From positions 186,001 to 250,000 of the forward strand of contig CAKQMB010000001.1 in assembly GCA_934254825.1 (NCBI GenBank): a DNA stretch of 64,000 nucleotides. Direction: 5' to 3'. The first letter of the stretch is position 1. Each line of letters begins with the position of its first letter. Below, in pieces: positions 41,938-50,434 of this stretch. The notes beneath the pieces are model-generated. The model did not search any database and was not told the origin of the DNA. It was given only the letters and a program-made list of their open reading frames with translations. The stretch is from an uncultured Clostridia bacterium (lineage in GTDB: Bacteria > Bacillota > Clostridia > Christensenellales > Borkfalkiaceae). The translations under genes were made by a program, and so were the position numbers.

Positions 41938-42435
41938 TTATATTCTTATCTTTTTAAGCGGAGTCGCGTACAACAAAACCGTTCCGCCTATCGCTCCTAC
42001 GGTTGCCTGCAATATCTCGAAAGGAAGCTTCATTATAGCGTATTCCAAAGTGCTGTAAACAAAAATTTTGCCGAGCGTGTACCCGCCGACCATCATGACC
42101 GCGCCGACCGCAACCCCGACTATTGCCCGCCAAAGCTTCGGAAGTTCCCCTTTTCTCCACCCGTCCGCAATCAGCGATATCGCAACGGCTTGCAATCCGT
42201 GGGTGACGAGTGAAACGAACATGGGCGTGGGATAGAAAATCGCGTCGCCGATAAACGCCCCCACTCCGCCGACGATAAACGCAGAAATCGGATCCAACAA
42301 AAGCGAAGCGAAACATATCGCCACGTCGTTCAGATAAATTTTTCCGCCCGGCACAGGCACGCCGAACGAACTAAGCACTATGTTGAGCGCGGTAAACATT
42401 GCCGTAACGCACAATTTTTTTGTGGTGAATTTCAT
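41938..42435 (-). CDS. ECF transporter S component (possible vitamin B6 uptake)
   Basis: 165 residues, about five to six membrane helices, opening KKLCVTAMFTALNIVLSSF, where the AxxxA-like helix that contacts the ECF T subunit is expected, then GGKIYLNDVAICFASLLLDP. It binds a small vitamin and works with a shared energising module not present here. It is divergent from a MocR/PdxR-type regulator, which suggests pyridoxine as substrate; this is inferred from context only. Confidence 0.8.
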   Translation of the reverse strand: MKFTTKKLCVTAMFTALNIVLSSFGVPVPGGKIYLNDVAICFASLLLDPISAFIVGGVGAFIGDAIFYPTPMFVSLVTHGLQAVAISLIADGWRKGELPKLWRAIVGVAVGAVMMVGGYTLGKIFVYSTLEYAIMKLPFEILQATVGAIGGTVLLYATPLKKIRI

Positions 42436-42449
42436 TTTTATAAAATCCT

Positions 42450-42478
42450 TTGACTTTTTTCTTCAAACAGTATATCAT
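42450..42478 (+). promoter_or_regulatory. Promoter of the MocR-type gene
   Basis: TTGACT (42450-42455), 17 bp, TATCAT (42473-42478). Confidence 0.6.
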
Positions 42479-42531
42479 AAATTTGAGCATATAAAAATAC
42501 CCAAAACAAGATTATTTTATAAGGTCAGATT

Positions 42532-43635
42532 ATGAAAAAGAAATACGAAGAGATATACGAAAAACTGCGTGACGACATAGTCGACAAAACGCTCCGTTAC
42601 GGGCAGAAAATCCCGTCGAAAAGGGTGTGCGCGGAAATGTTTTCTGCGAGCGTCATAACCGTCGAACACGCCTACGAACTTCTCGAAAGCGAGGGATATA
42701 TCGAGCCGAAAGCAAGGAGCGGTTACTATGTTTCTTATCTCGAATCGAGCGTTATAAAGGAAGCCGAAACCCGTAATTTTCCCCGCGACTTTCCTTGTGA
42801 TTTTTCTTATGATCTTATCAAGTCCGAAACAAACCGCGAATATTTCCCGTTCACCGTTTTCGCTTCCTCCGCGCGCTCCGTTTTAAACGATTTCGGCGAA
42901 CAAATCTACGAAAAATCGGGTGCGGGCGGGCTTCCGCGGCTGAAAAAGGCGGTTGTCGATTATTTGAAAACAAGCCGAAACGTTACGGCGAAAGAAAAAA
43001 ACGTCATAATCGGCTCGGGCGCGGAATATCTTTACGGAATTATCGCCGAACTTATCGGTAGCGACAAAACGTTCGCCGTGGAAACTCCGTCTTACGGCGT
43101 TATCGAGAAAATTTATCTGCAAAGCGGCGCGAAAGTCGAAAAATTAAGGCTCGGAAAAGACGGTATTTTATCGGAAGAATTAAGCGGTTCCAAAGCCGAC
43201 GTACTGCACGTTACGCCGTACCGAAGCTTTCCCACGGGCGTTACCGCCTCCGCTTCGAAACGCGCGGAATATCTTTTTTGGGCGAAAAAAAACGGCTCGC
43301 TTATCGTCGAGGACGATTACGAGTCCGAATTTTCGCTTTCGGCAAATTTAACCGAAACATTGTTTAAAAACGCGAGCGACGAAAACGTGATTTACGTCAA
43401 CACTTTTTCGAAAACGATTTTTCCCTCGCTAAGAACGGCGTATATGATCCTGCCCGACCGCTTAGCGGAAAAATACTACGAAGAATTCGAGGGATATTCC
43501 TGCCCCGTGCCGTCCTTCGAACAGCTTATAGTCGCCGAGATTTTAAACGGCGGCGCGTTCGCGCGGCACATCAACAGAGTTCGCAGAAACCGCCGCAAAG
43601 CTCTTTCATCAAACAACGCCGACGATCCCGAATAA
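42532..43635 (+). CDS. MocR/PdxR-type regulator (GntR HTH plus aminotransferase domain), C-terminally short
   Basis: 367 residues: GntR winged helix (about 1-70; GQKIPSKRVCAEMFSASVITVEHAYELLESEGYI) and a fold-I aminotransferase domain with PLP Lys in NTFSKTIFPSLRTAYM. MocR proteins are usually 440-500 residues; this one stops after FARHINRVRRNRRKAL, where relatives continue for about 100 residues. The convergent zinc-ribbon gene begins 19 bases later. It is either a recent truncation or a shortened regulator. Divergent from the ECF gene it may control. Confidence 0.8.
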   Translation: MKKKYEEIYEKLRDDIVDKTLRYGQKIPSKRVCAEMFSASVITVEHAYELLESEGYIEPKARSGYYVSYLESSVIKEAETRNFPRDFPCDFSYDLIKSETNREYFPFTVFASSARSVLNDFGEQIYEKSGAGGLPRLKKAVVDYLKTSRNVTAKEKNVIIGSGAEYLYGIIAELIGSDKTFAVETPSYGVIEKIYLQSGAKVEKLRLGKDGILSEELSGSKADVLHVTPYRSFPTGVTASASKRAEYLFWAKKNGSLIVEDDYESEFSLSANLTETLFKNASDENVIYVNTFSKTIFPSLRTAYMILPDRLAEKYYEEFEGYSCPVPSFEQLIVAEILNGGAFARHINRVRRNRRKALSSNNADDPE

Positions 43636-43654
43636 TCCGTTTCGGGTTGCGGGG

Positions 43655-44170
43655 TTAGCCGCAAAACATAAACCCCGCGAAAGTTACGTCGCCCCAGATA
43701 TCTTTCAGGAGTTTCCCATTGATATAGGCGTGATTTTCAAAGTCTTCTCTTGTCCGATCTTCCTGCTGCATAGTTTCCGAGCATAAAACGATAACGTTTT
43801 CGTCCTTGAAAAACACCTCATAAGAAACGCCTTTGTAAGTGAAAAGCATTTCGCTGTAAAAGAAAAGTCCGTTCACAAACTCCCTGAACGTCGCCTTGAA
43901 CGGCGTTCTTTTTTCATACTGCTCGCGAGCTGTTGTCGGAGAAACAAGCATAGGATAACTTATACCGAGCTGCCGTTCGAATTTTTCTTCGTCCTTGCTG
44001 AATCTCCACCCGCAATTTTTACATTCGCCGTTTCCGAACTCATCCTCGAGTGCGGCTTTCCCGCAAATCGAGCATTTAACAACCCTGTTTTTCGCGTACG
44101 GATCTTTATATTCGAAGAATTTAAAATCGTTTTGTTTATCCGTTTCATACTCACTCATCTTTTTTGTCAT
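43655..44170 (-). CDS. Zinc-ribbon protein, paralogue of the C-terminal half of the DUF4417 protein
   Basis: 171 residues. A CSICGKAALEDEFGNGECKNCGW zinc ribbon sits at about residues 33-56, followed by a globular domain (KATFREFVNGLFFYSEMLFTYKGVSYEVFF ... GKLLKDIWG). The same order and many residues recur in the C-terminal 150 residues of the 60681-61868 protein (GNGECDNCSW, FIAGLEMYSEMTFYYRGVEAAVYY, GKLLKDIWDN). Function unknown. Start: AAAGGAG lies close before ATG 44170; ATG 44158 is an alternative. Confidence 0.75.
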   Translation of the reverse strand: MTKKMSEYETDKQNDFKFFEYKDPYAKNRVVKCSICGKAALEDEFGNGECKNCGWRFSKDEEKFERQLGISYPMLVSPTTAREQYEKRTPFKATFREFVNGLFFYSEMLFTYKGVSYEVFFKDENVIVLCSETMQQEDRTREDFENHAYINGKLLKDIWGDVTFAGFMFCG

Positions 44171-44314
44171 TCATTCTCTCCTTTTTATTTGAAATTCTCA
44201 ACAACATACTCCTTAAATAAGATAAAACTTCTCTCACAATTACATTATAACACATTTTCAGACAACAAAAAAGCCGACATTTGCTATTTCTGCAAAAATG
44301 TCGACTTTTTATCT

Positions 44315-44398
44315 TGGTGCAAGTAACAGGGATCGAACCTGCACGGGATTACCAATAGATCCTAAATCTATCGCGTCTGCCAATTCCGCCATACTTGC
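44315..44398 (-). tRNA. tRNA-Leu (anticodon TAG), CCA encoded
   Basis: Leftward: acceptor GCAAGTA pairs with TACTTGC, then A and CCA. Anticodon stem ATAGA/TCTAT with loop TTTAGGA gives anticodon TAG. T-arm GCAGG-TTCGATC-CCTGT. The longer variable region fits leucine. 84 nt with CCA. Confidence 0.95.
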
Positions 44399-44483
44399 GT
44401 TTTACCGCATTTGAAATGCGGTTTTTTATTTTAAATCATAGCCGCAAATCGGCGGCTTTTTCGATATTTCCGCGATATTCTCT

Positions 44484-45398
44484 TTATTTGACCTTTACGA
44501 AATTACCTATCGTCTGATCGACCGATTCGATATAAACGAACGTGTTCGGAAATTTCTTGATTATCCTCTCGAAATCGGCGACCTGATGCGAATTTACGAT
44601 ACAGATAAGCACTTCCTTATCGTGGTGTTTGTAAATACCCACGCCGTGAAGCCTCGTTGCGGAGTGTTTGAGCGTGTGAGTTATCTCATATTCCAGTTCG
44701 TCGCACTGATCGGTTACGATAGTAAATTTGCAGGCGTGTTTAAGACCCGAAATAATTCTGTTGCCGACAAAGCTCGAAACGAACGCATACAAAACGCAAA
44801 GGCAAACGGGTTTGTAATCGTAAACCATAACGCCGTCCACCTCCTGCCCGAACACGAAATAGCTCGCCAAAGCGACGATCGCGTTCATAACGAACGTGAC
44901 GTAAAAGAAATTCCATTCAGGTCTGATTTTGCTGAGATACTTCGCCAGAATATCCGTTCCGCCCGTAGACGAGTTGTTTTTGACCGAAAATCCGATACAA
45001 AAACCCATAATAAGCCCGGCTATGAGCGCGGGATAAATGGTGTCCACGCCTTTGGACTCGTAAACAAACGGTTTTAACGCCTCGCTCACCGTTTCGACCT
45101 TGGTTAAAAGAAGGAAAACAAGCGAGTAAGACAGCGAAAACTCCAACGTTTTCACGGCAAAAATTTTGTCTATCTTAAAGTACGCGAAAACGCAGAGAGG
45201 AATGTTTATGAGAAGTGCCACATAAGAAACATATTCCGTCTTTTTCAGAACATGCTGAACCATTACCGCGATACCGTTCACTCCCGACGGAGCAAAATTG
45301 TTGGGAACGACAAAAAGCGCGTAATCGAACGCGAGAAGCGTGCCTAAAAGCACGGGATATATATACGTTAAAACGTCAGATAACTTAACCTTTTTCAT
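44484..45398 (-). CDS. YitT-family membrane protein (DUF161/DUF2179)
   Basis: 304 residues with five to six membrane helices (about 12-215) and a C-terminal cytosolic DUF2179 domain (about 220-304; GVGIYKHHDKEVLICIVNSHQV). The SVKNNSSTGGTDILAKYL block is typical. Function is not established for the family. Confidence 0.88.
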   Translation of the reverse strand: MKKVKLSDVLTYIYPVLLGTLLAFDYALFVVPNNFAPSGVNGIAVMVQHVLKKTEYVSYVALLINIPLCVFAYFKIDKIFAVKTLEFSLSYSLVFLLLTKVETVSEALKPFVYESKGVDTIYPALIAGLIMGFCIGFSVKNNSSTGGTDILAKYLSKIRPEWNFFYVTFVMNAIVALASYFVFGQEVDGVMVYDYKPVCLCVLYAFVSSFVGNRIISGLKHACKFTIVTDQCDELEYEITHTLKHSATRLHGVGIYKHHDKEVLICIVNSHQVADFERIIKKFPNTFVYIESVDQTIGNFVKVK

Positions 45399-45492
45399 AT
45401 AGACTTAACGCCCGTCGTTTCTTTTTTGCGGGCGCGGATATTACAAAATTACGATATAAAATTACGATCGCCGCGATTTATTAACGCGTTTT

Positions 45493-45978
45493 TCAGTTTT
45501 GAAACGCTTTGTCGTTTATAAAAGCGTTTACTTTTCCTTTGTCGATAACCACGAAAGCAAAACTTTTTTTGGGAGAATACTCGTAAAGACAGCCGGGATT
45601 TACAAGCGTTATTCCGTCCTTTTCGTAAATTTCGGCGACGTGCGTATGCCCGTAAAAAACAAGAGTCGCCCCGAGCTGTTTCGCTCGCCTTAAAAGTTTT
45701 TCCCGTCCCTGTTTCACGCCGTAATTATGCCCGTGCGTGGCAAAGATTTTCACGCCCTCGATCTCGGTGAGGATTTCGGTTTCGGCTTCGCTCGTACCGT
45801 AATCGCAATTTCCGTGAACCTGAAAAACCTTATCTTTAAGCGCGTAAGCGTAATCGATGAAATCGTCGTAATAATCGCCGAGGTGAAAAACGTAATCGTT
45901 TTCCATAATCACGTTTGCGATTTTTTTGAGCGCGGATTTGTTTCTGTGCGTATCGGATAAAACGAGAATAGTCTTCAT
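45493..45978 (-). CDS. YfcE/MJ0936-type metallophosphoesterase
   Basis: 161 residues. Metal-site motifs in order: LSDTHRN (7-13), HLGDYYDD, VHGNCDYG, FATHGHNYG, FYGHTHVAEI, NPGCLY. A small two-metal phosphodiesterase; physiological substrate unknown. Overlaps the 3' end of the XTP pyrophosphatase gene by 4 bp. Confidence 0.92.
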   Translation of the reverse strand: MKTILVLSDTHRNKSALKKIANVIMENDYVFHLGDYYDDFIDYAYALKDKVFQVHGNCDYGTSEAETEILTEIEGVKIFATHGHNYGVKQGREKLLRRAKQLGATLVFYGHTHVAEIYEKDGITLVNPGCLYEYSPKKSFAFVVIDKGKVNAFINDKAFQN

Positions 45979-46547
45979 AAACCCCTCAATAAGTCGATTA
46001 ACGCGCGTTTTCTGTGGCTGACGGAATTTTTTTCTTCGCTCGAAGCCACCCCGAAAGACTTATGCAGATCGTCCGAAATAAAAAGCGAATCGTAGCCGAA
46101 ACCGTTCGAACCTTCTTCTTTAAAAGCGATAGTTCCGTAAGTTTCGCCTACGCCTTTTACTATTTCTCCGTTTGTTTTATAAAGTACTACGACCGAAACG
46201 AATTTAGCCTTTCTGTTCTCTTTGCCTTCGAGTTCCTTTAAAAGTTTTGCTCGGTTTAAAGCGTCGTCTCCGTGACTCCCCGAATATCTCGCCGAGTAAA
46301 TGCCCGGCTCGCCGTTCAAAGCTTCCGCCAAAAGACCGCTGTCATCCGCCAAAGCGTCGGCATTAAGAGCCTCGGAAACGGTTTTCGCTTTTATGAGAGC
46401 GTTCTCGTAAAAACTGTTTCCGTCCTCGACGACATCCTCGTTAAAGCCCGCCTCGCCCATCGGCACGACCTCGTAAATTCCGTTCAGTATTTCTTTTATT
46501 TCTTTAAGTTTGCCTTTATTGTTCGATGCGACGATAAGTTTTTTCAT
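45975..46547 (-). CDS. rdgB: XTP/dITP diphosphatase (RdgB/HAM1)
   Basis: 190 residues: opening IVASNNKGKLKEI, then ALADDSGLLAEALNGEPGIYSARYSG, and C-terminal GFGYDSLFI and SHRKRAL. Removes deaminated purine nucleotides (XTP, dITP, ITP). Coupled to the phosphoesterase gene. Confidence 0.95.
   Translation of the reverse strand: MKKLIVASNNKGKLKEIKEILNGIYEVVPMGEAGFNEDVVEDGNSFYENALIKAKTVSEALNADALADDSGLLAEALNGEPGIYSARYSGSHGDDALNRAKLLKELEGKENRKAKFVSVVVLYKTNGEIVKGVGETYGTIAFKEEGSNGFGYDSLFISDDLHKSFGVASSEEKNSVSHRKRALIDLLRGL
45990..46003 (+). repeat. Dispersed 14-bp word, copy 6 (3' end of rdgB, antisense)
   Basis: TAAGTCGATTAACG, inside the last codons of the leftward gene. Confidence 0.7.
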
Positions 46548-46634
46548 TTCCCGCGTTTATTCGCGATCCGAAATTTCGGATCCGTTGACTCGGCTCGGTT
46601 TTTCACCGACGAAAAACCGAGCCGAAACGATTTA

Positions 46635-47807
46635 TTACATTGAGTAGTTTTTAAAGTAGTTCTGAATAAGAATGAACGGCGTACCCTTGTCTCCGCTGCC
46701 GCTCGTAAGATCGGAAAGACTTGCGAGAAGATCCGTTATCCTTCTCGGCGTGGTTCCCTGACTCTTCATATTGTTCGTAAGGTCGCTTTCCTTATGCTTT
46801 ATCATATCTTTCATCGCTTCGATGGCTTTTTCGCCGCTTAAAGAAGCGAGATCGTTATCGGCAAGATATTTAAGTTTTATCTCGTTCGGCTTCCCTTCGA
46901 GTCCGCTCGTGTATGCGGGCGAACAAACGGGATCTGCAAGCTCCCATATTCCGCCGACTGGATCTTTGAACGCTCCGTCGCCGTAAACCATACATTCAAC
47001 CCTCTTACCCGTGCGTTTTTTCATTTCCGCGGAAAGAGCTTCGACGAATTCTTTCGCCGCTCTCGGAAAAAGCTTGACGCTGTTTTCGGTTGCGAGGTTG
47101 CTGCCTAAAACACCGTAATTTTCGTTATAACCGCTTCCGTCCACGGGAGAAGTGAGTATCTCGTCGAGACTTACGACCTTTTCGGCGCCCGCCTTCAAAA
47201 GTCTTGCCTTGGTGCGTTTTCTCGTGTGAATATCCGCATTTATAACGTATTTCGTGCGTTTTAAAATTTCGCAGGGATCGTTTGCGAGGATTACTTCGCA
47301 ATTACCCGTTTTTTCGTAGTAATCGATATAATCCACGCCCGTGAAAATATGTCTTACGTCGCCGAAAGTTTTTCTGAATTCCTCGGCGGTGAAAACGTCG
47401 GAATAAGGATTTACGCCCTTTTCGTAAAGCTGCTCGGGCGTTACGAAGCTGTTGCCGACCTCGTCCGAAGGATAGGAAAGTTGAACGATAAGCTTTTTAA
47501 CGCCTTTGGAAATCCCTTTTAAAATCATCGAGAAACGGTTTCTCGAAAAAATGGGAAGGACAAGACCGACGGTGTGATCGCCGAATTTCTCCGAAACGTC
47601 CTTGGCTATCTGATCGACGGTCGCATAATTGCCCTGCGATCTCGCAAGCACGGCTTCCGTAACCGCGATAACGTCTCCGTCCTGAATGGCAAATCCGCCC
47701 TGCTTCGAAGCTTCGGTAACGCAATCCGCGGTAATTTTAACGAGGTCGTCGCCCTGTCTGATGATCGGCGCTCTTACGCCTCTCGAAATTGTTCCCTGAT
47801 AATCCAT
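46635..47807 (-). CDS. CofE-like (F420-0:gamma-glutamyl ligase family) protein
   Basis: 390 residues. RGVRAPIIRQGDDLVKI, DGDVIAVTEAVLARSQGNY and the C-terminal GDGAFKDPVGGIWELADP block place it in the CofE fold. The true CofE adds glutamate to coenzyme F420-0. Nothing else of F420 biosynthesis is seen, and this long Clostridia form is of unknown activity. AAAGGAG precedes ATG 47807; luxS lies upstream. Confidence 0.82.
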   Translation of the reverse strand: MDYQGTISRGVRAPIIRQGDDLVKITADCVTEASKQGGFAIQDGDVIAVTEAVLARSQGNYATVDQIAKDVSEKFGDHTVGLVLPIFSRNRFSMILKGISKGVKKLIVQLSYPSDEVGNSFVTPEQLYEKGVNPYSDVFTAEEFRKTFGDVRHIFTGVDYIDYYEKTGNCEVILANDPCEILKRTKYVINADIHTRKRTKARLLKAGAEKVVSLDEILTSPVDGSGYNENYGVLGSNLATENSVKLFPRAAKEFVEALSAEMKKRTGKRVECMVYGDGAFKDPVGGIWELADPVCSPAYTSGLEGKPNEIKLKYLADNDLASLSGEKAIEAMKDMIKHKESDLTNNMKSQGTTPRRITDLLASLSDLTSGSGDKGTPFILIQNYFKNYSM

Positions 47808-47819
47808 TGAATTTCTCCT

Positions 47820-48287
47820 TTATCTTTGATATTCGAACCGCTTGTTTTCGATAAGTTCGTTTTTATAGCGGCTCACATAATATTTTGCCGTGTTTAAATT
47901 CTGTTCGGAATAATTTCCGCACTCCTCTTTCTTCGCGCCCGGAATTTCGCCCTCGAAACCGATAATAAAATCGCAAAGTTTTACGATAAGAGGATAAACG
48001 TCCTCGCTTGTAAGGTCTCCGAACATAAGAAGATAACAGCCCGTTCTGCAACCCATAGGTCCGAAATAGACGATATCGTCCTTAACCTCGGAATTCCGAA
48101 GATACGTCGCCGCGAGATGCTCTATCGTGTGAAGCGCAGGCACGTCCACGGGCGGCTCGCGATTGGGCGCGGTCATACGCATATCGAAAGTCGTTATCGT
48201 AACTCCGTTTTTAACGTCCTTTCTTGAAACGTAAAGTCCCGGGAAAAGCTTGGTGTGGTCGATTTTAAAGCTTGCTATTTTGTCCAT
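47820..48287 (-). CDS. luxS: S-ribosylhomocysteine lyase LuxS
   Basis: 155 residues with zinc ligands His53 and His57 (HTIEH), catalytic Cys84 (GCRTGCYL) and the third zinc ligand in KKEECGNY. Splits S-ribosylhomocysteine to homocysteine and DPD, the AI-2 precursor. Confidence 0.96.
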   Translation of the reverse strand: MDKIASFKIDHTKLFPGLYVSRKDVKNGVTITTFDMRMTAPNREPPVDVPALHTIEHLAATYLRNSEVKDDIVYFGPMGCRTGCYLLMFGDLTSEDVYPLIVKLCDFIIGFEGEIPGAKKEECGNYSEQNLNTAKYYVSRYKNELIENKRFEYQR

Positions 48288-48309
48288 TTTACGCCTTTCA
48301 CCCGAAATT

Positions 48310-48831
48310 TTACGCCTTTACGTCAAGCGGAATAAAAAACTGCGGCATATGAAAAGACCCGCAAAGCGTGGGATTGAGCGCGAGAAGATTTTTCTCGGGA
48401 GTTCCTCCCTCGGTTTCTATGCGGTAAGCATTGAAAACCGTTTCGCCGTGCAAATTCAGACAGATCGCCTTGTCGGGAATTCTGATTTCCACCCTGTAAC
48501 CGCCGTCGATTTTTATAACCTTCGAGTCGAAAGCCCTGTCGAGCATTTCGGCGTGAAGACCGTTTTCGTTGAGAATTTTCGCAAAAAACGTCGTTCCGTT
48601 GGGTGCGACTTCTATTTCGTAATATTTACGCCTGTCGCCCGAAGTACAGATAAAAAGTTCGACGACGTCGCCTTTGTAAATAGGTTCGTTGTCTTTATCG
48701 TAAGCCGAAAAAAGAGCGGAATTTTCGCAATCGAAATTAAAATAGGTTCCGCCCTCGTATCTGCCGTATTCCAACACCGTTTTAAACGGAGTTTGTTCGC
48801 CCGTGTAGGTATTTTTAAGTTCGCATTTCAT
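48310..48831 (-). CDS. CBM9/DOMON-like carbohydrate-binding protein
   Basis: 173 residues from ATG 48831. A beta-sandwich with NFDCENSALFSAYDKDNEPIYKGDVVELFI and YYEIEVAPNG as in CBM9-like domains; no signal peptide, so cytosolic. ATG 48831 is preferred: a promoter (TTGACA-17-TATAAT) ends 9 bases before it and the only longer start (48882) would lie upstream of that promoter. No Shine-Dalgarno is present, so the mRNA is nearly leaderless. Divergent from an AraC regulator that may control it. Confidence 0.8.
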   Translation of the reverse strand: MKCELKNTYTGEQTPFKTVLEYGRYEGGTYFNFDCENSALFSAYDKDNEPIYKGDVVELFICTSGDRRKYYEIEVAPNGTTFFAKILNENGLHAEMLDRAFDSKVIKIDGGYRVEIRIPDKAICLNLHGETVFNAYRIETEGGTPEKNLLALNPTLCGSFHMPQFFIPLDVKA

Positions 48832-48840
48832 AACGTTAAC

Positions 48841-48869
48841 ATTATATATGTTTTTCGCCTTAATGTCAA
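48841..48869 (-). promoter_or_regulatory. Near-leaderless promoter of the CBM9-like gene
   Basis: Leftward TTGACA (48869-48864), 17 bp, TATAAT (48846-48841); ATG begins 10 bases past the -10, leaving about three leader bases. Confidence 0.8.
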
Positions 48870-48907
48870 CCAAAAAAGACATTCGCTGTTATTATTGCGC
48901 GCAGCTG

Positions 48908-48936
48908 TTGCTTAATTTGAAAGTAAGTGATATAAT
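48908..48936 (+). promoter_or_regulatory. Leaderless promoter of the AraC gene
   Basis: TTGCTT (48908-48913), 17 bp, TATAAT (48931-48936), six bases, then ATG at 48943. Confidence 0.75.
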
Positions 48937-48942
48937 AAGCGT

Positions 48943-49815
48943 ATGGCAGACGAAATTTTTGACAACGACAAAACGTTAAGACGCACGATTTCCGTGCGCT
49001 CGGTTTACGGACTGGGATATTCGTCCGCGGAAACGGGCGTTTCTTTCCGCGTGAGATACCCCGCTTTTTGCCTGCTCGTTTGCGGCAAAGGCGAAGTGAA
49101 AATTTTATCCGGCGGAAAGGAATTTTATCTCGGAAACGGGAACGGGATTTTCGTTATCCCGAATTCGGAATTTTCTTTTTCCGCGACAAAAAACGGTTCC
49201 GTGATTTTTTACGCCGTTTTTACCGTTAAAGAAAATTCGATTTCCCTTTTTTGCAACAAACCGTTTAACGTTTCGGCTTTTGCGAAAACTCTTTTGAGCC
49301 ACGCCGCCAAAACCGCCGCGGAATACTTCGACAGCTTAAAAGGAAGCTCTATAATCAAGCTCCCGAAAGTGAAAGCGGACACCGACGTTTTTTCGGAACA
49401 AGCGCTTCGTTCTCTCCTCGAACTTTTCGTCATCGATTGCATAAAACCCGCCTATAAGTCGATTATCGACGATATAAGCGATAACGACGCCGCAACCGAA
49501 GCTCAAAAAATCACGGCGAACGTTTACGCCTATCTCGCCAATCACATAAAGGAAAACATAAGGCTCGAAGACGTTGCCGACAACCTCTTTTTCTCCGAGT
49601 CGTATATAAAAAAGGCGTTCAAAAAACAGACGGGACGCACCGTTATGGAAGCTTTTGCCGAGCTTAAAATCGAGGAAGCGAAAAAACTCATATCGCTCGG
49701 GAAACCGATAAGCGAAATCTCCGACGAACTGTCTTTCTGCAATAAAAACTACTTTTCGAGAGTGTTTAAAAAGATCGCGGGCGTAACGCCGTCCGAATAC
49801 AAAAAGTCGTTATAA
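48943..49815 (+). CDS. AraC-family transcription regulator
   Basis: 290 residues: N-terminal cupin-like sensor domain (about 10-120) and a C-terminal AraC DNA-binding domain (about 190-290; LEDVADNLFFSESYIKKAFKKQTG and NKNYFSRVFKKIAGVTPSEYK). The cupin end suggests a sugar ligand; the divergent CBM9-like gene is the obvious target. The -10 box is six bases before ATG, with no binding site. Confidence 0.9.
   Translation: MADEIFDNDKTLRRTISVRSVYGLGYSSAETGVSFRVRYPAFCLLVCGKGEVKILSGGKEFYLGNGNGIFVIPNSEFSFSATKNGSVIFYAVFTVKENSISLFCNKPFNVSAFAKTLLSHAAKTAAEYFDSLKGSSIIKLPKVKADTDVFSEQALRSLLELFVIDCIKPAYKSIIDDISDNDAATEAQKITANVYAYLANHIKENIRLEDVADNLFFSESYIKKAFKKQTGRTVMEAFAELKIEEAKKLISLGKPISEISDELSFCNKNYFSRVFKKIAGVTPSEYKKSL
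49455..49468 (+). repeat. Dispersed 14-bp word, copy 7 (inside the AraC gene, sense)
   Basis: Encodes part of AYKSIID; extended CCTATAAG upstream. Confidence 0.7.
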
Positions 49816-49830
49816 ACTTTTATAAAAATC

Positions 49831-49880
49831 AAGTCCGCCCGCGGAAGAACTAAAAAGTTTCTTCCGCGGGCGGACTTTTT
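49831..49880. terminator. Bidirectional terminator between AraC and TerB-like genes
   Basis: AAGTCCGCCCGCGGAAGAA pairs with TTCTTCCGCGGGCGGACTT, then TTT. Confidence 0.85.
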
Positions 49881-49899
49881 CGTTAATATCGATTTAATT

Positions 49900-50352
49900 T
49901 CAAGCTTCGCAGAGTTTGCGGATATAACGTTTTTCTCTTATGGAAACCTTTCCGTCTACCGTTACCACGCAAAGACAAAGCGTTACGACGTCGGCTTTAA
50001 GCTCGTCGTCCGCCGCCGCAAGAAGGGACAAAAGCTCCTGCGTGTACTTTTTGATAGCTTTTTTGCCCTCTTTGTCGCTCTCGAATTCCTTCTTTATGGA
50101 AGCGAAATCGAAATCGTCGCCGAAAACTTTGACAAGCGCGGGATAAATAAGCAGATATTCCTGCTCGTTTATCTTTCCGTCCGCCACGACCGAGCCGATA
50201 ATGAAGCTCGCGAGCGTGGAAACGGGGTCTGCGTCGTGTTCGCCGAGGGCGAGTTTTGCGAGGATTTTAGCCGATTTGACGGTGAGGATAACTCCTCTTT
50301 CCGCAACGGACATATCTTCGTACTCTTTGCATAATTTTGTGAATTCAAACAT
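49900..50352 (-). CDS. TerB-like helical domain protein
   Basis: 150 residues, nearly all helical, with two copies of the acidic TerB-type signature: VADGKINEQEYLLIYP and VTVDGKVSIREKRYIRKL. TerB-fold proteins bind metal and appear in tellurite-resistance and membrane-stress settings. No other ter gene is near. GGAG precedes ATG 50352. Confidence 0.7.
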   Translation of the reverse strand: MFEFTKLCKEYEDMSVAERGVILTVKSAKILAKLALGEHDADPVSTLASFIIGSVVADGKINEQEYLLIYPALVKVFGDDFDFASIKKEFESDKEGKKAIKKYTQELLSLLAAADDELKADVVTLCLCVVTVDGKVSIREKRYIRKLCEA

Positions 50353-50434
50353 TTTTCTCTCTCCTTTTGTTTTTATTTTTTATTTTTGCCGCAGGCGACC
50401 GCTGTTTGAACGACCGCCCGCAAAAAGCCTTAAA

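Noticed and set aside
46635..47807. True F420 cofactor biosynthesis
   Set aside because: Only a CofE-like gene is present; no CofC, CofD or CofGH is seen, so F420 production is not claimed.
49900..50352. Tellurite-resistance operon
   Set aside because: A single TerB-like domain without terC/terD/terZ neighbours does not support it.
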